A DNA stretch of 64,000 nucleotides from Solanum dulcamara (taxonomy: Eukaryota; Streptophyta; Magnoliopsida; Solanales; Solanaceae). The position numbers and the translations under genes were made by a program. The stretch is from positions 68,792,421-68,856,420 of the forward strand of contig NC_077246.1 of NCBI RefSeq assembly GCF_947179165.1. The letters are read 5' to 3'. This document shows, piece after piece, positions 39,301 to 52,000 of this stretch (positions are counted from its first letter, which is position 1; each line of letters starts with the position of its first letter). The notes under the pieces were generated by a model. The model did no database searches and was not told the DNA's origin. It saw nothing but the letters and a program-made list of their open reading frames with translations.

Positions 39301-39970
39301 CTATTGCCTCTGGCTTAATTTGATTCATGTTTAGATTGATTTTGGGTTGATTCTATTCAATTTATATAGATTTCGAATTTGTAGCTAATAAACCAATAGG
39401 CCGATGAGTTCGCTTTTTATATCTTTATGGTTTGAATTGTATTAATTAAGAGATATCCTATATTCACAACCAATTCATCATTACACATCTTTTATCAACA
39501 ATACAAGTAAAATGAATGTTTTCGGTTTGAATCACACCCTCATTAATCAATAATAGAAACAAACTTACATTTTCGATACAGGAACCATAGTCCTACCAAC
39601 AACACAAGAAAAAATGTATTTCTTCAAAGATGGATTACAATTTTCCAAATACTCCCCCTATCCCAACTTATGTGATGCATTTTTGTTTTTAGTTGTCCCA
39701 AAAGAAATGATTTCTTACTATATTTAAAAACAATCTAACTTTAAAATTCTCATTTTACCACAGTCACACAAATATCTAAGGCTTGTTTTAGACCAAAAAT
39801 TTCAAAAGTCTTACCTTCTCTCTCAAATTTTATGCCAGTCAAAGTGCATCACGTAAAATGGAACAGAGGAGAGTTACATTTATATATGAAAAGAAGACAG
39901 TGTTGCAAATAGCACCTTTCCCTGGTTCACCTTCTCCTGATTTTTCTTCTAAAGATTCATTAGAAGTAAA

Positions 39971-40005
39971 AGTGTGTGTGTGCGTGCGTGTGGGGGGGGG
40001 GGGGG
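39971..40005 (+). repeat. GT/G simple repeat
   Basis: A (GT)n tract with GC variants passes into a run of 13 G, inside an intron of the LNK-like pseudogene. Confidence 0.9.
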
Positions 40006-40320
40006 ACCGAAAAGGAAAAGAGAGTAGGGAAAAAAACAGTGCGCTATGTTGAAACAGAGGGGTTGTCTTATACCCAGGCAGAAAGGAGATGGAAAAAGAT
40101 ACCACCTTGCATATGGTGGTCTGTAGGGAAAGGAATCGGAGAGTTTTTAAAGGCAAGGGTAGTCCGATTCAGAAGATTAAGATGAACTCACTTTTGTTAT
40201 TTTATTGTTTGTGTAAAAAAGAATTCACACTAGCTACTGAGTCTATCTTAGAGATTTTCGAATATCTGTAAGTGATATATATATATATATTGTTTCTCTC
40301 TCTTTCTTAGGACTAATACT

Positions 40321-40448
40321 TTTGAGCCGAGGGTCTTTCGGAAATAGCCTCTCTATCTCCATGAGGTAGTGGTAAGGTCTGCGTACACTCTACTCTCCTC
40401 AAACCCCACGTGTGGGATTTCACTGGGTATGTTGTTGTTGTTGTTGTA
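40321..40448 (+). mobile_element. TS-like SINE in LNK-like intron
   Basis: GAGCCGAGGGTCTTTCGGAA, AGCCTCTCTATCTCCATGAG, GGTAAGGTCTGCGTACACTC, CCCCACGTGTGGGATTTCAC and a (TTG)n 3' end give a near-complete TS-family SINE. These elements are RNA polymerase III-derived and non-coding. Confidence 0.85.
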
Positions 40449-42665
40449 AGTGCATAGGATGGTATTTGATCAGGTGTCTTGTCTGAAATTATGGTTGTTC
40501 GCACAATTTTGGTGCACTGATATATAAAATTGTTAGCATTTCCGAAAAAATAAAATAAAATAGAAAGGAGTGCTATACATTGCTCACCTAGTCATCCTTT
40601 CCTAATTTTGCTGTGAAGATTTGTTTTTAAGGAGTAATGACCAAATGAAGAATCAGAAACAAAAGAGAAACTAAAGAAAAAGAGAACAGGAAGAAACGGG
40701 AAGGTCCCATGACTGAGGTGAGGACAAATGCAGAATTTTGCTTGAACTGTGTTCATTATCAGAATACCTTAGCTGAAACACTGCACCTAGTTGTCCCTTT
40801 AGAGAAGGAGAGCCACTTCGTTCATATAATAGTTTCTTGAGAAGTTTTATGCATAAAAATAGAGTCAAAACCATTGTTGCCAGTAACGGTGCACCTCATC
40901 AATGAACGTATGTCCCGTCTTTGCTTAAGACAAGATTTTGGAAAAGAACGAGTGCTTATTGAAGATATAATTAAGTAATAAAAGTGTTTATATCTAAAAT
41001 TTTAAGTTTTTAGATGAAATGATGACAATCAACATGGTATTAAAGCATCCACATGTCTTGGGTTCGGATTTTATTGCCACCCATTATCAAAAACGAATCT
41101 CCATGTGCTTGGCCCATGAAAAAGAATCAAGCCCACATGTGAAAGGGCGTGTTGAAGACATAATTAAGTAAATAAAGGTGTGTTCTCTCTAACAACTTAA
41201 GCTTTTAGATGAGATGAACACACACTTCACCGTTAACGCCAATAACACACTATCACTAGTTCATGTGTGAATGTTAGACATAATCTCAACCTTAATTCCG
41301 CCATTGAATTCAACACTCTTCAAATAGAACACCTTAAAGGTTAAGCTGAGGCGGAATAAAAGGCTAAACAGAAAGCCCAATGTACACCAAATTAATAATT
41401 TACCTTCTTTTTGGGCACTATCTTGAAATCTGAATCACTAGAGCCATTTACGGAAGATAGATGACTCAGAAACGCTGTATCATCCTGTGACGGCATTGAA
41501 CTGCCAGTATGACTAAAGGGTTGATCTTTAGTGCCAGAGTCATTAATTGAACTGCCTGTTTCCTTAGGCCTGGAAGCTTCCTGCATTCCAGAGATATTTT
41601 CAAGTGCACTGGATGTTGTGAAGGGAAACTCAAAATCTGACCTCAATCCACCTCAAGATCCTTCAATAACATCAGATGATGAAAACCAACCAACGTTATC
41701 TTCAATACTAGCTCCAAGTCCAAACGTTGAATCACAACTTCTGGAAGATATTATAAACAGTAAGCAATCATAAAGTATTAGGTCAGTCTCCTTTGAATAA
41801 GAAAAGAAAATCAACTGAAAAACTCTAGAGACGGCACTTAACTGAACATCCTGTCAACATCCTCAAAGTTTTCCATCTCAGGCCAGCTATAATATAAGAG
41901 CTCGGTAGCGTTTTTATCCTCATGATTACTATCAAAAAAACTGAGATCATCATCTGCCCGAGAAACGGGACCAAGAGGATAGCTATGCGAGTTTTCCCTA
42001 ACTGCAGCATTCTTGTCATCCAGAATGGAGTCATTGGGCTGGACCTCACTGCTAATGGTGTCTATATTGTTACTTCTGGAGCAATCATTTGATGTCCTAG
42101 TATTTTCAGGTGATAAACTTGAAACTTCTTCAACAGAGTCCTTATCATGTTTAGAAGGGAACACGCAATCAAGCCTACCACAGCCCTTGAGTCCTTCCCC
42201 AACATTGTACAATTCAAAGGAGGAACTTCTTTGTCTCTTTCTGATTATTATATCTAAGAGTAGATTGACCTCCTATGGTTCTTAACAAACCAATTACTTC
42301 ATGCCAGGGTTTCTTACGGCTATCAGTGTGGGAGAGAAAATCATTGGCATGTTCACAACTAGGATGCGGCACTATATGGTCATCTCTAAGGCAAACTTCA
42401 TCCAAAGCTATATCTTCAAGCTGTAGCACCAGTTACAGAATTTTAGCTGAAACTGCAGAAAATGCTTCCTTAAAAAAAGCAAATCAAAAGTAGAACACAG
42501 CATTTGTTTCTTTAAATTGAAATCATCATAGTTTGGATTAAAGTAGATTATTTCCACTGTTAGAGATACTACAGGTCTGCTGTTTAAGGGTATGAGTGGT
42601 AATAGCAAGGGAAGAAGCTAACATCAATGCATTTGACAAATAAATTCTAAAAAATAAAAGAAAGC

Positions 42666-42716
42666 ACTCTCTCTCTCTATCTCTCTCTCTCGCTCTCTCT
42701 CTCTCACACACACACA
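42666..42716 (+). repeat. CT/CA microsatellite
   Basis: (CT)n interrupted by TA and CG, passing into (CA)n. It creates a spurious Arg/Glu-rich open frame on the minus strand. Confidence 0.95.
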
Positions 42717-43620
42717 TAAAGAGAAAGAGATGAAGCAAGTACAATGCACATTAATAAGAGAAAATTGAAATGACTATAATAAGAGAACTAAAGAGAGAAA
42801 ATTATAAAGAAAAGGTGAAGAAATTCAGATTTCAGCCCCTCCCTACACTGTTCTCCAGCTACTTTTGGTTTCATTTTGGCTGAAGTAAGAGAGTTTCTCT
42901 CACTAATTTAGACGGTAGAACAGGCAAAGAAAAATAAACACGGTTGAAGAAATATGAAATTGAGAAATGAGCTGAGAATGACAAGAAAGTCTGTATGTTT
43001 AAAAAAGAGAAAACAAGAAAGAACTAAACTTGAACTTGTATATTGAATTTGGTTAAGAGAAACATACAAAAGACTCCTTATATAACAAGATTAGGATACT
43101 AGAACTAGGAAGAATGTATCCAACATACCTAAAATTACCTCAATACCAACATACCTAATTGTGGCAGAACAAGGAAGAATGTTCTATATCAACCTAGATA
43201 TATTCTTATATGTTACAGCATTAAATTTTTAGACAAATGATACTAATCTCTACACCAACTCCAATTTCACCAATCAGTCAAATCAACACCAACAAAACAA
43301 GGCATCAATCTATTAAGTGCGCTTAAATTCACAACTCAACAAATAAAAAATAGTAACATCAAATTCATCAAAGTGATATAATCAGCCTGAAGTAGTGCCA
43401 CGTAAATAAATTATTCATTAAAAATGCGATGTTCAAATTAATTTCATTTTTCAGAAAACAAATCAGCTCATAAGCTTATATATATAATGTTCATGCAACA
43501 GTACAACAGTGAATAATAACAAGTATAAATGAATAAATAGGAAGTTTACAAAGACTCGACTAATTGAAAATAGAAAATCGATCTCAGCAAAGTCATATAA
43601 TCAGCTTGAAAATAGTAAAA

Positions 43621-44108
43621 ATCAACTTTCAAGGAATTTCTTTTATTTGATTTTCAGCAAACAAAATTAGTTCATAAGATGATAACTCTTCTCCTTGAAT
43701 TCATACAGCAATAAAACAATAAAGAAGATGAAGTATAACCGAATAAATTATTTACTAAAAATCAATTTCCAAAGTAATTTATTTTCTTTCATTTTCAGCA
43801 AAAAAAAAATAATCAGTGTATAAGCTGAAAACTCTTCTCCTTAAGTAAAAAATTTCCAAAGTCATTTATTTTCTTTCATTTTCAACAAATAAAATCAGTT
43901 CATAAGCTTAAAATCTTCTCCTTTAAGTAAAAATCAATTTCCAGAGTCATTTATTTCCCTTCATTTTTTAACAAACAAAATCAGCTCATAAGCTGAAAAC
44001 TCTTTCTCGCCTTAAGTAAACAATCAATTTCCAAAGTCATTTGTTTTCTTTCATTTTTAACAAACAAAATCAGTTCATTAACTGAAAACACTCCTCCTCA
44101 AATTCACA
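43621..44108 (-). repeat. Degenerate ~85-90-bp minisatellite in LNK-like 5' intron region
   Basis: About five units share ATCAATTTCCAAAGTCATTT, TTTCTTTCATTTTCA(A/G)CAAA and CAGTTCATAAGCTGAAAAC. Units begin near 43621, 43762, 43850, 43931 and 44021; a weaker relative lies near 43433. They are non-coding. Confidence 0.75.
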
Positions 44109-44340
44109 AAGCAATAAAACGACAACAACAACAAAGAAGAATAATACTAACCAAAAATAAAAATAAAAATAAGTATACACAAATTAATTATGAGATCTCA
44201 CCAGAAAAACTCTATGAATAAAACAGTAAGTCGCCGGAAAGTCATGAATTCGCTTCGCCGGATAATAAACAGTTCATCTGTAGAACCTTAATTTGATCCA
44301 AATCTCGGCGAGAAAGAGAGAGACTCTGTGTTTGCTTTGA

Positions 44341-44400
44341 AACAACAACAACAATTCAGTGGAATCACACCCGGTGTTGGAGAGGATAAAGTGTAGGCAG
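44341..44400 (-). mobile_element. TS-like SINE 3' fragment in LNK-like 5' region
   Basis: On the plus strand CAACAACAACAATTCAGTGG, ATCACACCCGGTGTTGGAGA and GATAAAGTGTAGGCAG are the complement of a TS-SINE 3' half with its TTG tail. It lies between the pseudogene body and the G-box elements. Confidence 0.7.
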
Positions 44401-44425
44401 AAAAGTTCAAAGCGATATGAGAAAT

Positions 44426-44540
44426 CAAATAAAGTAAGTAACACAGATAAAATAGAGTACAGAAAATAACAGGTGATAACAGAAATCACAAAAAATAAAG
44501 TAAGTAATACAGAAAATAACAGCTGATAACAGAAATCACA
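44426..44540. repeat. Tandem ~55-bp duplication next to the SINE
   Basis: AAATAAAGTAAGTAA followed by CAGAAAATAACAG(G/C)TGATAA and CAGAAATCACA occurs twice in direct orientation. The first copy has a short extra segment. Confidence 0.8.
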
Positions 44541-44606
44541 GCACAATGCGCCTACTAATAAGTAAATGATTTTATTTAAATATAAGGAAGTGTTAGGATT
44601 TAATGA

Positions 44607-44737
44607 CACGTGGCAGTGTGATTTAATTTGTGGTGGGAAAGAGGAGAATCAAAATAAGTGGACGAGAAGAAGGGTTGAGATGTGATCTGTTTCTGTGATT
44701 TTATTGGTCCACGTAGGAAGAAACTGACACGTGTCAG
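44607..44737. promoter_or_regulatory. Two G-boxes upstream of the LNK-like pseudogene
   Basis: CACGTG occurs at 44607-44612 (in GACACGTGGCAG) and at 44728-44733, the latter centred in the perfect 14-bp palindrome CTGACACGTGTCAG (44724-44737). G-boxes bind bZIP and bHLH factors such as HY5 and PIFs. For a light- and clock-regulated family this is a plausible ancestral promoter, but function is inferred. Confidence 0.55.
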
Positions 44738-46095
44738 TTAATTTATTTGTCTTTTTCCTTATTATATACCGGTGGCTCAATGATTTTGTTTTAAAATTGA
44801 AAGAGTTGTTGAATATGGAATAATCCACTTTTAGGATTGTGAGGTCTTTTGGTTGGATAAGAATTATAATATGAAGATAAAATATTAGTCAACAATAATA
44901 ATATATTAGTTAAATTTTGAAAATGAGATTTGGAAATGATAGAATTTACTCAAATTTTATTATTATTTTGTAGAAGTAGAAAAGTTACTTTCGAAAAATC
45001 TTCGGCTCAAGTGCTGTAAATTCACGTACATGGGATTATTTTATCTCGCTATTTTTGTATATTTAAATTTGTGTATTTTATTCCTTCGATTAAACGTTAA
45101 CTGAAGTTGTGAACCATCGATCTAAATTATATTGAAGTTTTTAAATATATTTATGCTAAAAAAATTTTGAAGGTATGTTACTATTTTACGCTTATTGATG
45201 TAAAATATTGAATCGGCCAATGATTAATCCCTTTCATTTGGTGAACTAGTAAAAACAAATTTTGGGAAGAATTAAATAAAACTGCTAAAAAGTACGCTAG
45301 GCCACTTTAATTGAAGAGTTATTGTCAAAACATAGATTATTTTCATAATTACAAAAAGTAATCATTAAGCATTTGATGTTTATCAAAGAACAACTTGCAC
45401 GAATCCTTTGTTTCTTTTCAATTTTAGAAAGTAACGATGGTTTAAAATATTTCTGGAACTATTCAAAATAGGTTAACTTTACCCATTATTATCTTTCTAG
45501 TTTAAAAATATCCACATCATAATTTTGATTGATCGGTCATAAATAGAACTGGTGAAGAAAAGTGTCAGAAGTAAATAATAAAGTTGTTGTCATGTGACCA
45601 AGAAACCAAGAATTCAAGCCATGAAAACAATTTCTTGCAGAAATATAGTAAAACTGAATACAAGAGGTTCGATCCTCCCGGATACCACACAGCGAAAACT
45701 TTAGTGCTCTAGACTGCCTAGTAATAAATAGAACTGGAGAAGCAAACTAGACAACAATTTTACAGTTCGAGAGGTACTGGAAACTGGCAGCATGTTGCAG
45801 TTTACAAGAACAAGAAACCTACGAGATTGTAACCACAAGATACAAGAAACAAGTTTTTACTTCTCAACATGCTGTGAATTCACTGTACACCTGTTTGTAC
45901 GTAAACGAAAATATACCATTGCAACCATGATGTTTGCAGTGAGCACTGAGAAAAGTGCAAAAAGCATTTCTCAAATATGCCGTGTTTCCAAAGGTTGAGA
46001 TTCAGTAAGTTTGACAAATACAGCAAAGCCGGCGACCTTTGTCAAAGAAAACTATCACCAGGACCATCACTCCTCCTGTATTCTCTCAGCCCCTT
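44738..46095. other. Intergenic region, including 3' UTR of the CD2BP2-like gene
   Basis: AT-rich between the LNK-like promoter region and the minus-strand CD2BP2-like stop codon. It contains an Au-like SINE remnant at 45580-45721. The stretch 45722-46095 is probably 3' UTR. Confidence 0.5.
45580..45721 (+). mobile_element. Diverged Au-like SINE
   Basis: GTTGTCATGTGACCAAGAAA, GAATTCAAGCCATG, TTCTTGCAGAAATA and GCGAAAACTTTAGTGCTCTA follow the order of the Au SINEs at 49109 and 49944 but are much decayed. Confidence 0.65.
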
Positions 46096-49000
46096 TCAAT
46101 TTGCATTGGATGTAGCTTGTGGCACCTCTTGGTATATGCCCGATTCATCATTATATGAGTACCTACATTTGATACATCAAAGCAAAACAGTTAACTTGCT
46201 ATTTTCGACGGCTTAAATCACACTATTGCATCGGGTCTACACAAATTGCGAGTAACCAACCGAAAATAGGAAGATCAATATCCAGATTTTCTGTCAGTTA
46301 AAACAGTTGAGTGTCATTACCATTGTCCTGATGATGCATGGCAATACAGTCCAGATGAAGGATCATAATAGTAGCCCAAACTGCTGCTGTAGTAATAACT
46401 GATCCACGCAAAATACAAGAAAGATTAAGACGTAAAGTTTGAGACAGCAAAACAAAAAGAAATGCACTATGGCATTAATGACAGACTCCAACTTTGGAGG
46501 CACAGTTCCTTAAACAATGGAATTGAAGTTCCTAGACAGATAGCCCATATGAACCTTCATAACACTCTTGATATCCCATATCTGCTATTATCAAGCCAAT
46601 GTAGAAAAAAATAGACAAGCAGGTAACCCCTACTTATTTTGGTAGTCCCTGCTACTGCTAAAACAAAGATGCATATCATATCAAGTAAAGAAACTATGCA
46701 TACTACCACGAACTCCCAAAAATGAGTACTATCATGTTCTGAAACAAGAGTAATGTGGCCAGAAACTGACAAATGGAATGGCAACCCAACAGGAACACTT
46801 CTGCCAATATTTACGTGAAAAGAATGTTGACACAGTATACATTGGAATGGAAAACTCCTAAAGAACTATGTTCAAATAGATTTCATAGGATCCTCTTCCG
46901 CTAGAACTACAATGTTGAGTAATTCTTTGATTGAACAAGGAAGAACCCTACAATAACCTGCTCTCAAGCTGAATCCAGCGGAACTTCAAAATGATACGGT
47001 TTGATTTCTTACTTACTAGGATGTCTGCACACTATGAACAGAAGGAGAAAAGTAGAGTAATGAGCTAAAAGGTAGAAAGCATACCCAGAGGACTCATCAA
47101 AGACATAATCTCCATGCTGATCACCTACAGTTTACATTGACTGGAAGTCACGTATGTGGAAAGGGAAATATGCTAATCTCATCTCGCATAGAATAATGGA
47201 CTAAATTTGTCAATAATGTCAATTCTGGATGTGTTTAGGGATCAAATTACCTCCATTAGAGGCAGGATTAGCTGGAATATTTTCATCGTCTTCACCAAAT
47301 ATGTCAAATGCATCATCGCTCTTGCTAGCTGAGTTATATAAATTTGATGAAGCCACGTCTGCATTATGCATAGAATTTCCTCCTGCAGTAGCAGTTGACC
47401 CACTGGGGAGGAAACCTTCATCGAGGATATTATCGGGTTTAGGCTGCGTCGATTCACTGAATTTACCCTGTCTTGCCTGAGATAACTTCTCGTATCCCTC
47501 TGGGGCAATACAAAATGCAAATTAAGATAATACAACCCAATCATACAGCTCAAGAGAAATGTCAGCGCACGCAAGTGAGAGATCAATTGTTCTTTACTTC
47601 AGAACCCTCACATAAAACTTAGTCACCAATATCATCCTTATAGTAGATAAAATCCAAGCGGGAAAAATCTACCACTTCCTGTTTTTCTGTGTCCACATTA
47701 CACATTCCCCCCCACCCCCCAAAAAAAAGAAAAAAAGTGGGGGAGTATTAACCAGTTTGTTTAGGGAAAAGACAAGAATGGAATGGGAAAGAAGAGACAA
47801 GACTTCCAGCATATATTTTCCACTTCCCAAAGTCACGGTCATGGTGGAAAAAATGTCAAAGAAAAAGAGGAAACAACACAATCACAAGTACCTGCTTCCC
47901 GCTGGAAACTCTCTTGCTTTTCTTCATACACATCTGTGAAACAAGAAATAGACTAAAAGATTAGAACTGTCCTAGGTATTCTATTCAAATATTACCTTGC
48001 AATACAGTTGCTATGCAAACACACTTAACTGTAATCTCCATTCTCCATCAGCTTCATAGCATCTTCCGTTAGCTGATCAAACAGCTGCTGAGTTTCTACA
48101 GACATCTTGCCCTTGTTATTGTTTGAGGTACCTTTCAATCTCCTTAAACCTCGCAAAACCTGTTAGAAGTATCAAGTTCTTCCCATGAGTCCCAAAACAA
48201 TAGAGAACAACATCAAGTTCATAGCACAAAGATTCTTGACAGAAGTACTCAAACATAGCAAGTGGATATCTTTATCGTACAAAGCCTGCCAGATTTATAT
48301 GAGGCAGCTAATACAGGAATGAAAAGTGAATGGTGTATGGTCTAAATTGTCAGTAATTTCGAGAGAATTCGCTGCAATGCAAATCCGCTGCAAGCAAACT
48401 GCAACTAGGCAGCATGATTTGTTCGGTTGGAAATGAAGGACCAAAAATTCAACCAGCTTCTAAAACTTAACAAAAACAAGATGACTGATCACAGCTCGGA
48501 TGCCCCTAGTGCTAACATGGTAAAAAACAAAACGAGTGATGCATATTGAAAGTAAAGGAGAAGGGCATTCGGTGTTTAGATTAAAATATAACCCCCGTTC
48601 CAAGCAAATAAGCAAAGCCTTTTCTCAAACAAAATCTTCTATCGTCTTCCTTTAATTGATAACATGTACCCTCAAAGCAACCTATCAATTTAACAGGTTT
48701 TTAGTAGAGAATAGAGAGAGTGGCCTGCCAACACCACAATGGACTGGACGCCAGATGACACACCTCTGCCTGCAGGCATCACGAATAATTGGTGTGGCGC
48801 CAACTTTCCCAGAATGCTGGTCTGATGCAAAACATCTTATCATTAACTTATTTAAATTTATTTGGAGAGAGGAAAGCTGTCAGAGGAAGCAAGCAGGTAA
48901 CTGACTGACCAATACAGCAAAACACTATACTAAATTTACTTGTTATTGAATGAATGGCTGTGTTTAGAGGAAGTCTTTGTGGAGGAAACAAGTTGAATTG

Positions 49001-52000
49001 TCAAAATAGAAGATACAAAGTTGATAGTGCCAATGTCTTACTACCATGACGAAATTTAATGATGAAAATAGCTCCTGCAGGTTGTGCAAAATTTTCGAAA
49101 GGATGTGAGTAACTGGTAAAGTTGCTGCCATGTGACCAGGAGGTCACGGGTTCAAGCCTTGGAAACAGCCTCTGGCAGAAATGCAAGGTAAGGCTGCGTA
49201 CAATAGACCCTTGTGGTCGGGCCCTTCCTCGGACCCTGCGCATAGCGGGAGCTTAAGTACACCGGGCTGCCCTTTTATGTGCTATTATAACTGGTACCAA
49301 AACTTCTCCTTCAGAAAAGCCAATGACGCATTTACTATATTGAGGTGATTCTAAAAATTTAGACAACATATTTCTGGAATTGATTCTAACATGGGCATGA
49401 CTATTAAATTCAAATATTCAATGCCTTGGGAATGAGCTCCATAAAATACACCTAGTTCCTTTTTAACTCCTCCAGTTCTAATATGATTAGAACTTGCCTT
49501 GACTCATTCATTTGTGTTCAACCGAAAATCGCCAAAAAGTTCTTAAATAACAATGTAAATCTTAACAGCTCAACCATAACCTCTACATTTCTCTTTTGAA
49601 AACAGTGCAAAAAGCCACAAAGAACTTTGCTTGGACAATGAAGAAAATGTAATATGCAAGCAACTACTCTTGCCAAAGACAGAAGGTAACATCCAAGCAC
49701 AGTATCAACATGTAACTATTAGCTACTGGAGATAAGCACGTGTGGAAAAAGCAGATACAATTCATATTGAAACCACCACAGAAGGAAACAGAAAATGAGA
49801 GCACATAAAATATTTTGAAGATATCAAAAAATAATGGGATAATACACAAGTACCCCCTCAACTATAACCGAAATCGCTAGGACACACCTTTACTATACAT
49901 GGGTCCTATTCCCTCCCTGAATTATTTTAAAGTGTAATAAACAGCCTTGGAAACAGCCTATTCCCTCCTGCCATGTGACCAAGAGGTCACGGGTTCAAGC
50001 CTTGGAAACAGCCTCTGGCAGAAATACAAGGTAAGGCTGCGTACAATAGACCCTTGTGGTCGGGCCCTTCCCCGGACCCTGCGCATAGCGGGAGCTTTAG
50101 TGCACCGGGCTGCCCTTTTTTTTTGTAATAAACACACCCTTCAGTGCTGAGGTGGCACAGAGAGTGTGTTCACTCTCTTTGAGGCAAGTGAGAGACGAAA
50201 AAGAAGTATAAAATATGACTAATTTGGACACATGTCCATTTTCAATTGGACATTTTCATTATTAATTAATACACATAAGTAGTTAACATTAAAAATTAAG
50301 TTGATATCCTTTTGAGCCGAAGTCTCTCGAAAACAGTCATCCTACCTTGGTAGGAGTAAGGTCTGCGTACACTTTACCCTCCCCATACCCCACGTTGTGG
50401 GATTTCACTGGGTTGTTGTTGTTGTTGTTGTATCCTTTTAATTAAAATTTCTTTTTTTCATTATGAAATAGAGCCCAATTTTATCATTTTTAGAAATATA
50501 AATATTTTTTTCACAACATACTTAAATTGCCAGTGATCTTTTTCCAGATATTTCATCAATTTGTATAATATCGGAAGAATTTTTCTTTTTTTTTTCTTTT
50601 TCCTTTTTTTACTCAAACACTTAACATGAAATTCGAAAAAAAAATTGCATATTAGATATTTAGTTTAGGCAATATATAGGGCAACCCGGTGCACTAAAGC
50701 TCCCGCTATGCGCAGGGTTCGGGGAAGGGCCCGACCACAAGGGTCTATTGTACGCAGCCTTACCTTGCATTTCTGCCAGAGGCTATTTCCAAGGCTTGAA
50801 CCCGTGAACCTCCTGGTCACATGGCAGCAACTTTACCAGTTATTCCAAGGCAATATATGGTGAGCACAATTTAAATTAAATCCTTTTAAAAAATAATAAT
50901 TTTTAATTTTTTTTAGATATGATGATTTTTTAATTTATTTTTTTTAGAACTGACGATTTTTTTGAATTTAACGATGCGCTAACGTGGAGGCGAATGTAAA
51001 GCACCTCCCTTCATGTGAGTGATTATATAGGTTTTAGGATGTGTTTATTACACTTTAAAATAATTCAGGGGTAATAGGACTCATGTATAGTTAAGGTATG
51101 TCCTAGCGATTTCGGTTATAGTTGAGGGGGGTACTTGTGTGTTATCCCAAAAATAATCCACAAACAAATGTCATCAACAGTATTTATCCCTTAATAGTAA
51201 TGAACAAGAAAAAAAACTAGAAAACATGAGGTGGGAATACTTACTGTTTCTCCTGGCTCGAGCACATCAGCAATTCGCCTCTTCATCTTTCCTAGTTGTT
51301 CTGATGTAAGGTCTTGAATCTCATCTTCATTTGATATCTTGATAGCATTCTTCCCAGAATATCTTTTCTCAGTATCAACACTATCAAGCCATGCATCCTG
51401 TATACTTACTAAGATCAGGAAAAGATGCAAGGATCGGGGACTTGGGGCAGAAAATGTTTGGCGTAAGACTCACACCTTTATCTCATTTTCATTTAAATAT
51501 TCAACATAGTTTCCTGATGCATCAAAATAACCTTCTTCTCTCTCTTTATTCAAATTAAAAGGCTCTATTGCAATCCCATCATCAATGAATGTTTCATTTT
51601 CCTGCAAAACAAATGGCGTTCCATTATTATCCATTAGTTACACCACAAAGAAATACAACAAACAAGAAATACGAAGTTTAGCCATAGATCAATTAGAATA
51701 TGCAAAATTTGCCATTGATGATAATCAAAAGTGCTTTAGTCTATTTACAGGCCGAACCAAAGGACAAATAACAATATAATTCCATGAATTTAATGTGACG
51801 GCACATGAAGCATCATTAATGAAATTTAATTAACATTATGTTTGGAGGGTTTAAATAAAAGAAAGAAAATGCTCGGAAACTAAAACAGAAGAAAACGAAG
51901 GAAGTAAAGCTACAAATTTTTCTTTCCATTGTTTCATTGGCGAGGGAGTATGAAGAGCAGGAAAAATTTATTCAAGGGAACTCAGACAAATTCCTTTCTT

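Larger units (their letters stand above)
36752..42420 (-). pseudogene. LNK1/LNK2-type clock co-activator pseudogene
   Basis: Five minus-strand exon remnants keep family order and phase: 42420-41842, 41740-41404, 39065-38460, 37495-37347 and 37062-36752. Recognisable LNK motifs: DDHIVPHP near the start; DLSFFDSN and WPEMENFEDVDRMF, then SCDSTFGLGA after the splice; DISEEVDSFHQLQRVMEQ; LDIRTKLRIRDSLY; METDTNSIDRSIAHLLFHRP. LNK proteins bind REVEILLE/CCA1-type MYB factors in the nucleus and activate clock genes. Lesions: frameshift at about 42214-42218; donor after DRMF reads AG-TTAAGT, where family phase requires AG-GTAAGT (41841); TGA 41653-41655; TAG 37442-37444 inside the conserved RDSLYxLA-AEQR block, which also has R-to-W; TGA 36945-36947 followed by a frame change. 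The first coding exon was not found. LNK1 versus LNK2 cannot be settled here. Confidence 0.85.
49836..51148. mobile_element. Mutator-like non-autonomous element with 9-bp target duplication
   Basis: The terminal inverted repeats are about 107 bp (49836-49943 and 51043-51148), over 90% identical by eye, starting GGGATAATACACAAGTACCC on the left. They are flanked by the perfect 9-bp duplication AAAAATAAT (49827-49835 and 51149-51157). Long TIRs plus a 9-bp duplication define MULE-type elements. No transposase is present. Three SINEs have inserted inside. Confidence 0.88.

Noticed and set aside
39858..40185. Overlapping open frames on both strands around 40 kb
   Set aside because: Built on a GT/G simple repeat and intronic sequence with no family similarity.
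42538..42744. Arg/Glu-rich open frame on the minus strand
   Set aside because: Translation of the CT/CA microsatellite.
45792..46216. Two plus-strand open frames downstream of and overlapping the end of the CD2BP2-like gene
   Set aside because: Antisense to the last exon and 3' UTR; no recognisable domain.
49947..50150. 67-codon open frame
   Set aside because: It is the Au SINE read in one frame; SINEs are non-coding.
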